Below, piece after piece: positions 45,058 through 52,902 of a stretch of DNA of 63,760 bases (its first letter is position 1; each line of letters begins with the position of its first letter). The position numbers and the translations under genes were made by a program. The notes under the pieces were generated by a model. It did not search any database, had not been told where the DNA came from, and saw only the letters and a program-made list of their open reading frames with translations. This DNA comes from an uncultured Eubacterium sp. (GTDB lineage: Bacteria; Bacillota; Clostridia; Lachnospirales; Lachnospiraceae). The stretch lies in assembly GCA_910584795.1 (NCBI GenBank), contig CAJUBZ010000005.1:87213-150972 (forward strand), written 5' to 3'.

Positions 45058-45090
45058 AAATACGAAGCTAGCTTGCTAGCTAGAGTATTT
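45058..45090 (+). repeat. Second copy of the element G loop hairpin
   Basis: AAATAC (45058-45063) and GTATTT (45085-45090) flank the same loop, GAAGCTAGCTTGCTAGCTAG, found 120 nt upstream, but with a different, shorter stem. It lies directly before the trpE ribosome binding site (GGAGG). Confidence 0.75.
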
Positions 45091-45109
45091 ATCAGGTAAA
45101 GGAGGACAT

Positions 45110-46582
45110 ATGAACACACAAAGTTTTGAAGAAATTGAAAAGTTTTTGGATGACTATAGCATGATTCCTATATGCAGGGAAATATATGCAGATGTCATAA
45201 CACCGATTTCACTTTTAAGAAAGATGGAAGCCTTTGGGAAGAACTTCTTTTTGCTTGAAAGTGTAGAAGGTGGAGAGAAATGGGCAAGATATTCATTTCT
45301 TGGATATGAGCCGGTACTTCATATTACCTGTAAAGATGGAAAAGTAACACAAAAGAGTGGAGAGATTGAAACGACTGCCCAGACAGACCCGATGGATGCA
45401 CTAAGAGAACAGTTAGAAAAATATAAATCTCCAAAGATTCAAGGCATGCCGACTTTTACAGGAGGATTTGTTGGATATTTCGGATATGAAATGATTGGTT
45501 ATGCAGAACCAAAGCTAAATCTGAAAACAAGTGATGTAGATGATTACCACCTGATGTTGTTTGATAAAATAATCGCTTTTGATCATTTCAGACAGAAGAT
45601 TATGGTGATAGCCAATATGAAAGCAAAAGATGGATTACAGGGTTATAATTCAGCACTGTTAGAAATAGAAAAAATGATTGCGTTGATTCACGACCACAGT
45701 CAGATACCGGAATCAGAAGTTACAGAGAATGTAGAGTTTCGATGCAATGTTTCAGAAGAAGAGTATTGCAGTATGGTAGAGAAAACTAAAAATTATATTA
45801 GAGAAGGAGATATTTTTCAGGGAGTTATATCCAGAAGATTTGAAGCGGACTATAAAGGAAGCCTGATGAGTGCATATAGAGTTCTTAGAACGACAAATCC
45901 TTCTCCGTATATGTATTTTATACAGTCAGAAGATATGCAGATAGCAGGAGCCTCTCCAGAGACCATGGTTAAGTTAGTAGACGGAAAATTGACAACTTTT
46001 CCGGTAGCTGGAACAAGACCAAGGGGAAAGACAGATGAAGAGGATAGAGAATTAGAAGAAGGGCTTTTAAAAGATGAAAAAGAGCTGGCAGAACACAATA
46101 TGTTAGTGGATCTTGCTAGAAATGACATTGGAAGAATTGCAGAATATGGAAGTGTGCATGTAGAAGAATACATGAAGATTCATAGATTTTCAAAAGTGAT
46201 GCATATTGCTTCAACAGTTTGCGGAAAACTTCGAGAAGGTAAAGACAGCTGTAACACAGTGTCAGCATTACTTCCGGCAGGAACATTATCCGGTGCACCA
46301 AAATTTAGAGCGTGCGAAATTATTGATGAATTAGAAAAAGAGCCGAGAGGTGTTTATGGCGGTGCTATCGGATATATTGATTTATCAGGAAATCTGGATG
46401 TATGTATTGCTATTCGTACTGCTGTAAAGAAAGGTGACAAAGTATATGTTCAGGCGGGAGCGGGAATTGTGGCAGACAGTGTGCCGGAAAGCGAATACAT
46501 GGAATGTGCTCATAAGGCCGGAGCTGTCATAGATGCAGTTAAGAGAGGAAATGAGGTGAATAGTAATGGTATTGTTAATTGA
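45110..46582 (+). CDS. trpE: Anthranilate synthase component I
   Basis: A 490-residue chorismate-binding enzyme that makes anthranilate with TrpG. The N-terminal LLESVEGGEKWARYSFLG holds the tryptophan feedback-binding LLES motif. The catalytic part has GDIFQGVISRRFEA, PSPYMYFIQ, ASPETMVKL, PVAGTRPRG, HNMLVDLARNDIGR, and GTLSGAPKFRACEIIDELE. GGAGG precedes the ATG. The gene overlaps trpG by 17 nt. Regulation is by the T-box upstream and probably by Trp feedback. Confidence 0.97.
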   Translation: MNTQSFEEIEKFLDDYSMIPICREIYADVITPISLLRKMEAFGKNFFLLESVEGGEKWARYSFLGYEPVLHITCKDGKVTQKSGEIETTAQTDPMDALREQLEKYKSPKIQGMPTFTGGFVGYFGYEMIGYAEPKLNLKTSDVDDYHLMLFDKIIAFDHFRQKIMVIANMKAKDGLQGYNSALLEIEKMIALIHDHSQIPESEVTENVEFRCNVSEEEYCSMVEKTKNYIREGDIFQGVISRRFEADYKGSLMSAYRVLRTTNPSPYMYFIQSEDMQIAGASPETMVKLVDGKLTTFPVAGTRPRGKTDEEDRELEEGLLKDEKELAEHNMLVDLARNDIGRIAEYGSVHVEEYMKIHRFSKVMHIASTVCGKLREGKDSCNTVSALLPAGTLSGAPKFRACEIIDELEKEPRGVYGGAIGYIDLSGNLDVCIAIRTAVKKGDKVYVQAGAGIVADSVPESEYMECAHKAGAVIDAVKRGNEVNSNGIVN

Positions 46583-47150
46583 TAATTATGACAGTTTTTC
46601 CTATAACCTGGTTCAACTGGTAGGAGAGTTGTCAAAAGGGGAAGTAGCAGTTGTCAGAAATGATGAATATACCATAAAAGAGATAGAAGAACTAAATCCA
46701 TCTCACATTATTTTATCACCGGGGCCTGGAAAACCTTCAGATGCAGGTATCTGCGAAGAGATAGTAAGAAGCTTAAAAGGGAAATATCCAATACTTGGCG
46801 TTTGTCTGGGGCATCAAAGTATCTGTGAGGTATTTGGTGCAGAAGTAACTTATGCGAAGAAACTGATGCATGGAAAACAAAGTGAGATGACGGTACTAGA
46901 GAATGCACCTATTTTTAAAGGTATAGGCAGAACTTTTAAAGGAGCAAGATATCATTCATTATCAGCAAATCCGAATACAATGCCAGAGGAGTTAAGTGTT
47001 ATTGCACTTGATACACAGGACGGTGAGGTTATGGCGGTAAAGCATAAAGAGTATGATATATATGGTTTGCAGTTTCATCCGGAATCAGTCTTGACACCGG
47101 AAGGGAAAAAAATGGTGAAGAATTTTTTATATAATAGGAAATTCCTTTGA
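46566..47150 (+). CDS. trpG: Anthranilate synthase glutamine amidotransferase
   Basis: A 194-residue class I glutamine amidotransferase. The catalytic triad is visible: Cys in GVCLGHQSICEVFG (about residue 79) and His-Glu in LQFHPESVLTPEG. SPGPGKPSDAGI is the oxyanion region. ATG 46566 lies inside trpE, so the two are translationally coupled. The last seven codons and stop form the left arm and loop of a perfect 18-bp hairpin (element H), so the C-terminal sequence may have been reshaped by the element. Confidence 0.95.
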   Translation: MVLLIDNYDSFSYNLVQLVGELSKGEVAVVRNDEYTIKEIEELNPSHIILSPGPGKPSDAGICEEIVRSLKGKYPILGVCLGHQSICEVFGAEVTYAKKLMHGKQSEMTVLENAPIFKGIGRTFKGARYHSLSANPNTMPEELSVIALDTQDGEVMAVKHKEYDIYGLQFHPESVLTPEGKKMVKNFLYNRKFL

Positions 47151-47260
47151 ATTTCCTATTATATAAAAGCGCTCCGCTAGGGATGCGCAGCTCGCGGAGA
47201 GGTAGTTATGCTAACGCAACCGCTCGCGCGCAAAGTGTCGTAAGCGACACTTTATTATAT
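47127..47260 (+). repeat. Hairpin-containing repeat element H over the trpG 3' end
   Basis: A perfect 18-bp stem, TTATATAATAGGAAATTC (47127-47144) with 47149-47166, and a 4-nt loop that includes part of the trpG end; the stop codon is at 47148-47150. It continues with GCGCTCCGCTAGGGATGCGC and a GTGTCG/CGACAC hairpin (about 47235-47250). Its first 60 nt match element F before pheS in layout and core sequence. It fills most of the trpG-trpD spacer. Confidence 0.7.
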
Positions 47261-47283
47261 ATTAAATAGAATGGAGACATATT

Positions 47284-48294
47284 ATGATAAAAGAAGCAGT
47301 AGCAAAATTAGTAGAAAATCAGAATTTAACATTTGAGGAAGCAAGAGATTGTATGCACGATATTATGAGCGGTGAAGTTTCACAGACACTTATCAGCGCA
47401 TATCTTGTAGCTTTGAGAATGAAAGGTGAAACAATAGACGAAATCTCTGGCTCGGCACAGGGTATGAGAGAGATGGGAGTACTTTTAAAAAATGATGATA
47501 AGTTGCTGGAAATTGTAGGTACGGGTGGAGATAAAGCAAATACATTTAATGTATCAACTACATCCGCTTTTGTTGCAACGGCAGCTGGTGTAAAGGTCGC
47601 AAAACATGGAAATCGTGGTGTTTCATCAAAGTCAGGTGCAGCTGATGTTTTGGAGGCAATGGGAGCAAACATTGCGATTGAACCAGAAAGGGCAAAGCAG
47701 GTATTGGATGAGACAGGTTTTACATTTCTTTTTGCACAAAAATACCATACGGCAATGAAATATGTAGGACCGGTTAGAAAGGAACTCGGAATAAGAACAA
47801 TATTCAATATATTGGGGCCATTGACAAATCCGGCAAGAGCTACAATGGATATCGTAGGTGTCTATGATGAGTCCTTAGTTGATCCGATTGCACAGGTGCT
47901 TAGAAAACTTGGAGCAACAAGAACAATGGTAGTTTATGGTCAGGATGTTATGGATGAAATTTCTGCCAGTGCCAAGACGACGGTTTGTGAAATAAGAGAA
48001 GATGAGACAAGAAAATATGAAATTGACCCTAGAAAATACGGATTTGAATTATGTGAAAAGTCAGACCTTGAAGGTGGTGACGGAGCAGAAAATGCAGATA
48101 TTACAAAGGGTATTTTGTCTGGTAAAATTACTGGTCCAAAAAGAAATGCAGTTGTTCTTAATTCCGCAGCCTGCATTTATATCTATTATGATGGTATTTC
48201 ATACGCAGAGGCAATTAAAATGGCAGAGGAGATAATCGATAGTGGAAAAGCCATAGAAAAATTAGAAGAGTATATCAAAGCTACAAATAATTAA
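47284..48294 (+). CDS. trpD: Anthranilate phosphoribosyltransferase
   Basis: A 336-residue enzyme that joins anthranilate to PRPP. Blocks: VGTGGDKANTFNVST (PRPP pyrophosphate binding), KHGNRGVSSKSGAADVLEA, FLFAQKYHTAMKYVGPVRKELG, and RTIFNILGPLTNPA. Length is typical. ATGGAGAC before the start is a modest ribosome binding site. It lies after the 133-nt spacer with element H, which would be part of the polycistronic message. Confidence 0.96.
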   Translation: MIKEAVAKLVENQNLTFEEARDCMHDIMSGEVSQTLISAYLVALRMKGETIDEISGSAQGMREMGVLLKNDDKLLEIVGTGGDKANTFNVSTTSAFVATAAGVKVAKHGNRGVSSKSGAADVLEAMGANIAIEPERAKQVLDETGFTFLFAQKYHTAMKYVGPVRKELGIRTIFNILGPLTNPARATMDIVGVYDESLVDPIAQVLRKLGATRTMVVYGQDVMDEISASAKTTVCEIREDETRKYEIDPRKYGFELCEKSDLEGGDGAENADITKGILSGKITGPKRNAVVLNSAACIYIYYDGISYAEAIKMAEEIIDSGKAIEKLEEYIKATNN

Positions 48295-48308
48295 ATCGGA
48301 GGAATATG

Positions 48309-49085
48309 ATGATTTTGACAAAATTAGCAGATTCGACGAGAGACAGAGTTGAAAGAGAAAAAAAGCAAATCCAATTAGAAATGGTAAAAAAGCAGGCACT
48401 TGCAATGAAAAGGGGAGATTTTTCTTTTGAGAAGGTTATTGCAGAAGGAGATATTAGTTTTATCTGTGAAGTAAAAAGAGCATCACCATCGAAAGGAATG
48501 CTTGTTGAAGAATTTCCTTACGTTCAGATTGCAAAAGATTATGAAGAGGCGGGAGCTGATTGTATTTCGGTATTGACGGAACCGGATTATTTTAAAGGAG
48601 ATAAGCAATATCTGAAAGAAATCAGTGAGAATGTAACCGTTCCTTTAATTCGAAAGGACTTTATCATAGATGAATATATGATATATGATGCGAAAATACA
48701 TGGAGCATCTTGTGTATTACTTATTTGTTCTCTGTTAGATAAAGAAACTATGGAAAAATATATCGAAATATGCGATAATTTAGGAATGTCCGCATTAGTA
48801 GAGGCGCATGATGAAGAGGAGATTCAAAAAGCTGTTGAAGCGGGAGCGAGAATGATAGGAGTCAATAACAGAGATTTAAAAACGTTTACAGTTGATATTG
48901 GAAACAGTGAACGTTTGAGAAAACTGGTACCCGACAATATTTTATTTATTGCAGAAAGTGGAATAAAAACGAATGCTGATATAAACAGACTTCGCAAAGC
49001 AAAAGTAAATGGAGTTCTAATTGGTGAAACATTTATGAAAGCAGAAAATAAAAAAGAAATGCTGCAGAAGTTACGGGGAGTTTAA
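48309..49085 (+). CDS. trpC: Indole-3-glycerol phosphate synthase
   Basis: A 258-residue TIM-barrel enzyme forming indole-3-glycerol phosphate. Active-site blocks: FICEVKRASPSKG (catalytic Lys), PLIRKDFIIDEYMIYDAK, EAHDEEEI, GVNNRDLKTFTVD, and AESGIKTNADI. ATG 48309 is placed 6 nt after GGAGG; an adjacent ATG at 48306 has only 3 nt. It is not fused to TrpF, and no trpF follows before trpB. Confidence 0.96.
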   Translation: MILTKLADSTRDRVEREKKQIQLEMVKKQALAMKRGDFSFEKVIAEGDISFICEVKRASPSKGMLVEEFPYVQIAKDYEEAGADCISVLTEPDYFKGDKQYLKEISENVTVPLIRKDFIIDEYMIYDAKIHGASCVLLICSLLDKETMEKYIEICDNLGMSALVEAHDEEEIQKAVEAGARMIGVNNRDLKTFTVDIGNSERLRKLVPDNILFIAESGIKTNADINRLRKAKVNGVLIGETFMKAENKKEMLQKLRGV

Positions 49086-49158
49086 TCAGGCATTATGATA
49101 TAACAGCAATGAAAATATAAATATACAATGAGATTAAAGTAAAGGGAGAGGAAAAGAA

Positions 49159-50343
49159 ATGAGCAAAGGAAGATTTGGTATACATGGTGGTCAGTATGTT
49201 CCCGAAACATTAATGACTGCAGTAAATGAGTTGGAGGAAGCATACGAATATTATAAAAATGATCCTGAATTTAACAGGGAGCTTCAAGAGTTATTTAACA
49301 ATTATGCGGGAAGACCTTCACTTCTCTACTATGCAGAGAAGATGACAAAAGATTTAGACGGAGCAAAGATTTATTTGAAGAGAGAGGATTTAAATCATAC
49401 AGGTTCCCATAAAATTAACAATGTGTTAGGTCAGACACTTCTTGCAAAAAAAATGGGAAAAACAAGAGTGATTGCCGAGACGGGTGCCGGACAGCATGGT
49501 GTGGCAACTGCCACAGCGGCTGCACTGATGGATATGGAATGCGAAATCTATATGGGAAAAGAGGACTGTGAACGTCAGGCATTAAATGTATATAGAATGG
49601 AGTTGTTAGGGGCAAAAGTTCATGCTGTCACGAGTGGAACAATGACATTAAAAGATGCAGTAAACGAGGCAATGCGTGAGTGGACGAACCGGATGGACGA
49701 TACACTCTATGTGTTGGGGTCTGTTATGGGACCTCATCCATTTCCTATGATGGTTCGGGATTTTCAGAGTGTTATCAGTAAAGAAATTAAAGAACAGATG
49801 ATGGAAGCAGAAGGACGTCTGCCGGATGCGGTGATTGCCTGTGTAGGCGGTGGTTCTAACGCTATGGGAGCATTTTATAATTTTATAGAAAATAAGGAAG
49901 TAGAATTAATTGGCTGTGAGGCAGCAGGTCTTGGTGTGAATAATCCAAAGAATGCGGCAACGATTGCGAATGGAACGGAAGGAATTTTCCATGGAATGAA
50001 ATCATTATTCTGTCAGAATGAGGACGGACAGATTGCACCGGTTTATTCTATTTCAGCAGGACTTGATTATCCGGGAATCGGACCGGAGCATGCAAATCTT
50101 CATGATACAGGAAGGGCAAAATATGTTCCAATAACAGATGTGGAAGCAGTAGAAGCTTTTGAATATTTATCAAGAGTGGAAGGAATTATTCCGGCAATTG
50201 AGAGTTCTCATGCTTTGGCATATGCAATAAAATATGCACCGACACTGGATAAAGATAAGATTATTGTAGTGAATGTTTCAGGACGTGGAGATAAAGATGT
50301 TGCTGCAATCGCAAGATATAGAGGAGTGAAGATTTATGAGTAA
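49159..50343 (+). CDS. trpB: Tryptophan synthase beta chain
   Basis: A 394-residue PLP enzyme that condenses indole and serine. PLP Lys85 is in HTGSHKINNVLGQ. The catalytic Glu is in AETGAGQHGVATA, and the PLP phosphate loop is CVGGGSNAMGAF. It starts GRFGIHGGQYVPETLM, the usual N-terminus of the TrpB1 class that binds TrpA. GGGAGAGG precedes the ATG. It overlaps trpA by 8 nt. The 73-nt spacer before it is where trpF would be expected in the common gene order. Confidence 0.97.
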   Translation: MSKGRFGIHGGQYVPETLMTAVNELEEAYEYYKNDPEFNRELQELFNNYAGRPSLLYYAEKMTKDLDGAKIYLKREDLNHTGSHKINNVLGQTLLAKKMGKTRVIAETGAGQHGVATATAAALMDMECEIYMGKEDCERQALNVYRMELLGAKVHAVTSGTMTLKDAVNEAMREWTNRMDDTLYVLGSVMGPHPFPMMVRDFQSVISKEIKEQMMEAEGRLPDAVIACVGGGSNAMGAFYNFIENKEVELIGCEAAGLGVNNPKNAATIANGTEGIFHGMKSLFCQNEDGQIAPVYSISAGLDYPGIGPEHANLHDTGRAKYVPITDVEAVEAFEYLSRVEGIIPAIESSHALAYAIKYAPTLDKDKIIVVNVSGRGDKDVAAIARYRGVKIYE

Positions 50344-51106
50344 GGTTAGTGATGCGTTTAAAAATGGAAAGGCTTTTATCGCCTTTATTACAGGAGGAGA
50401 CCCTGATTTAGAGACAACAAAAAAGTTGATTCTGGAAATTGAGAAAAATGGAGCAGATATTATTGAAATTGGAATTCCATTTTCAGATCCAATTGCAGAA
50501 GGTCCGGTCATTCAGGCCGCAGATTTGAGAGCATTAACAGCAGGATGCACTACAGACAAATTATTCGATACAATAAAAGAGTTAAAAGACATTGTGAAGA
50601 TTCCGCTGGTATTTATGACTTATGCAAATGTAATTTTCAGATACGGAACAGAAAAATTTATGGGAAGATGCGTGGAATGTGGTATTTCCGGTGTGATTGT
50701 TCCGGACTGTCCTTTTGAAGAGAGAGAAGAACTGGCACCATACTGTAATAAAGCAGGGATTGATTTGATACCGCTAATTGCACCGACTTCCGAAGAAAGA
50801 ATTACAAAGATTGCAAAGTCAGCGCAGGGCTTTGTATATGTGGTTTCATCTCTTGGTGTTACGGGAGTGCGACAGGATATTACTACAGATTTGGGAGCTA
50901 TGACAAAGTTAGTGAAAGAAGCAACAGATGTGCCATGTGCGATTGGATTTGGAATAGCAAAACCGGAACAGGCAGCTGATGTATGCCAGTATGCAGATGG
51001 AGCAATTGTGGGAAGTGCTATTGTAAAAATTGTTGCGGAGTATGGTAAGGACAGTATCTCTTATGTAGGCGAATATGTTAAGAGTATGAAAGATGCTATA
51101 CGATAG
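50336..51106 (+). CDS. trpA: Tryptophan synthase alpha chain
   Basis: A 256-residue TIM-barrel subunit that cleaves indole-3-glycerol phosphate. ITGGDPDLETT, IIEIGIPFSDPIAEGPVIQ (catalytic Glu and Asp), and VSSLGVTGVRQ (phosphate and loop region) are clear. It is translationally coupled to trpB by an 8-nt overlap and is the last gene of the operon, followed by a terminator. Confidence 0.96.
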   Translation: MSKVSDAFKNGKAFIAFITGGDPDLETTKKLILEIEKNGADIIEIGIPFSDPIAEGPVIQAADLRALTAGCTTDKLFDTIKELKDIVKIPLVFMTYANVIFRYGTEKFMGRCVECGISGVIVPDCPFEEREELAPYCNKAGIDLIPLIAPTSEERITKIAKSAQGFVYVVSSLGVTGVRQDITTDLGAMTKLVKEATDVPCAIGFGIAKPEQAADVCQYADGAIVGSAIVKIVAEYGKDSISYVGEYVKSMKDAIR

Positions 51107-51121
51107 GATACTTATAGAAAA

Positions 51122-51162
51122 ATGAGAGTCTCATATTTAATAATGAGCTCTTGTTTCTTTAG
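51122..51162 (+). terminator. Terminator of the trp operon
   Basis: AGAG-T-CTCAT and ATGAG-CTCT form a 9-bp stem with one bulged T, followed by TGTTTCTTT. It lies about 20 nt after the trpA stop and overlaps the start of the remnant at 51143. Confidence 0.55.
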
Positions 51163-51289
51163 AAAGATAATTACCAAGTTAAAGAAAAAAAAGAAGTATT
51201 ATTTTAAAATTCGTGCATATAGAATTACATCAGGAAAGAAAGTAATTGGTGCATGGAGTAAAATAAAATCAGTTAAGATTAAGAAATAA
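51143..51289 (+). pseudogene. Remnant of a lysine-rich FnIII-like secreted protein
   Basis: An open frame of 48 residues with no ribosome binding site. Its last 40 residues (KKYYFKIRAYRITSGKKVIG then AWSKIKSVKIKK) match the C-terminal ends of the proteins at 176 and 43435. No signal peptide or N-terminal part is present, so it is the 3' end of a deleted gene. A perfect 14-bp hairpin at 51301-51332 follows. Confidence 0.65.
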
Positions 51290-51300
51290 ATAAGTTGGTC

Positions 51301-51332
51301 AAAATAAGGTGTGAAATGTCACACCTTATTTT
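51301..51332 (+). terminator. Hairpin terminator after the remnant
   Basis: AAAATAAGGTGTGA, 4-nt loop, TCACACCTTATTTT: a perfect 14-bp stem with A and T tracts at its base. Confidence 0.7.
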
Positions 51333-51395
51333 GATAGTATGAATGCAAAGAATAGAATAATATTATAAAATTGATGGGCTGTGGTAAAGGTTTTC

Positions 51396-51423
51396 TTGAA
51401 AAAAAGATATAATGTTGTATAAT
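51396..51423 (+). promoter_or_regulatory. Promoter of the YkuD-like gene
   Basis: TTGAAA at 51396-51401, a 16-nt spacer, TATAAT at 51418-51423, about 90 nt before the coding start. Confidence 0.55.
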
Positions 51424-51514
51424 AGGTTATTAGGATTGAAAGGCTATTTTCAATAGAAAAAATATGATGTTAGAACCTATAAAATATGCTCCATGATTTA
51501 TCGAGGTATTGATT

Positions 51515-52858
51515 TTGGATATAAAGCGAATAGTGAAGAGTAAAAAAATAAAAAATATTGCAATTACTGTTATTGAAATATTAGTTGTAGCAGGGATTAT
51601 TTTTGGTGGTCTGATGTTTTTTCAAAGTAAGGTCAACAGGGATGCAGACCAAAAAGCTAAAGTTGAAGGTGAGAGTGCAAAACAACAAAATAATAAAAGC
51701 AGTGAGAAATCTGATAAATATTATATTGAGATAAATAAAAGATTAAATGCGTTAATTATTTTTCAGTATTCTAAAGATGAAAAAACAAAAGAACAGGTAA
51801 AAGTTTTTCGTTGCTGTTTAGGACAGGAATTGTCAAAGGGAGACTACCAAATCGGTAAGAAATATTCATGGCTTGATATTTATCAGGGATGGCACAAATA
51901 TAATACATCCATCGGTAAAGGAGCATGGATTCATTCGTCTATTTATAAAGATAAATATGATTACCGGCTTTCAAAGCCATCGTACAATTCATTGGGAAAG
52001 GCTCCGGCATATGGAAAAAGTATTTTATTGTCTGCGGGAGATGCTGCATGGATTTATAATAATTGTAAAGTAGGAACGAAAGTTTCTATTCTAAAAGGTA
52101 AGAAGAAAGATGTCCTGACAAAATCTCCTGAGCCTGTGGTATCTTTATATCCATATTGCGGCTGGGACCCTACAGATCCTGATAAAAATAATCCATATCA
52201 AAAGATTAAAAATGGCACAGTTGTTAAGGGACTTAGTACTCTTATTATAGAAAAAGGTCATAAACCTGATTATTTAGGAAATCTAATTGCTTTAGGAACA
52301 AAAGGAAAGTTAATTACAAAACGGTTAAAGTATAATGAGATTGATTATTCCAGAGTAGGAACTTATACAGTGAATTATAAGTACAAAGCAAAAGATGGAA
52401 CAAAATACAAAACTTCACAAAAAATCAAGGTAACAGATACTACTCCGCCAAAAGTGTGGTGTGCAAAAACATTGTATACGCTGGAGGTAAAAAGCAGCAG
52501 CCCTGATGATATTAATACAGAAGAGAATGTTAAAAAAATAGTAGATATGGTAAAGGCAGGTGTGAGAGCAGATGAAGCAATTGTTGACACACAGGTGTCA
52601 ACCTTAGAAAAAGAACAATTGCGTGAAGGCGAAAAAGCACCGGTTGTGGTGAAAGTCAGAGATGCATATGGCAATATAGGTTCTTGTCAGGTAAACTGCG
52701 AGATTAAAGTAAAAGAAGAAGAGACAACAGAAAAACCCACTGTAAAAAAAGAAAAACCGACAGTAAAGAAAAAGCCGAAAAAAAAGAAAACTACACCAAA
52801 AAAGAAAAAAGATAAAGGCGCAAACACGAAGACTTCCAAAAAGAAATCTTCAGAATAA
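51515..52858 (+). CDS. L,D-transpeptidase (YkuD)-like protein lacking the catalytic Cys
   Basis: A 447-residue membrane-anchored protein. An N-terminal helix (about 12-35) leads to a YkuD-like domain (about 70-190). His140 of the expected His motif is kept (GAWIHSS). The segment aligning with SHGC(I/V)RLS reads YGKSILLS, so the catalytic Cys is Ser169 and the invariant Arg is Leu; the following SAGDAAWIYNNCKVGTKVSI fits the fold perfectly. An Ig-like/DUF5011 domain (about 240-310) and a Lys/Thr/Pro-rich tail (about 410-447) follow. It is therefore probably not an active transpeptidase and may act as a wall-binding pseudoenzyme. The start is TTG at 51515, 8 nt after GAGG; TTG 51509 is also in frame. 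Confidence 0.72.
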   Translation: MDIKRIVKSKKIKNIAITVIEILVVAGIIFGGLMFFQSKVNRDADQKAKVEGESAKQQNNKSSEKSDKYYIEINKRLNALIIFQYSKDEKTKEQVKVFRCCLGQELSKGDYQIGKKYSWLDIYQGWHKYNTSIGKGAWIHSSIYKDKYDYRLSKPSYNSLGKAPAYGKSILLSAGDAAWIYNNCKVGTKVSILKGKKKDVLTKSPEPVVSLYPYCGWDPTDPDKNNPYQKIKNGTVVKGLSTLIIEKGHKPDYLGNLIALGTKGKLITKRLKYNEIDYSRVGTYTVNYKYKAKDGTKYKTSQKIKVTDTTPPKVWCAKTLYTLEVKSSSPDDINTEENVKKIVDMVKAGVRADEAIVDTQVSTLEKEQLREGEKAPVVVKVRDAYGNIGSCQVNCEIKVKEEETTEKPTVKKEKPTVKKKPKKKKTTPKKKKDKGANTKTSKKKSSE

Positions 52859-52902
52859 TAAAAGAGAAAATAAATTTGTTTACATTTTTAGGAGGAAAAA
52901 AT

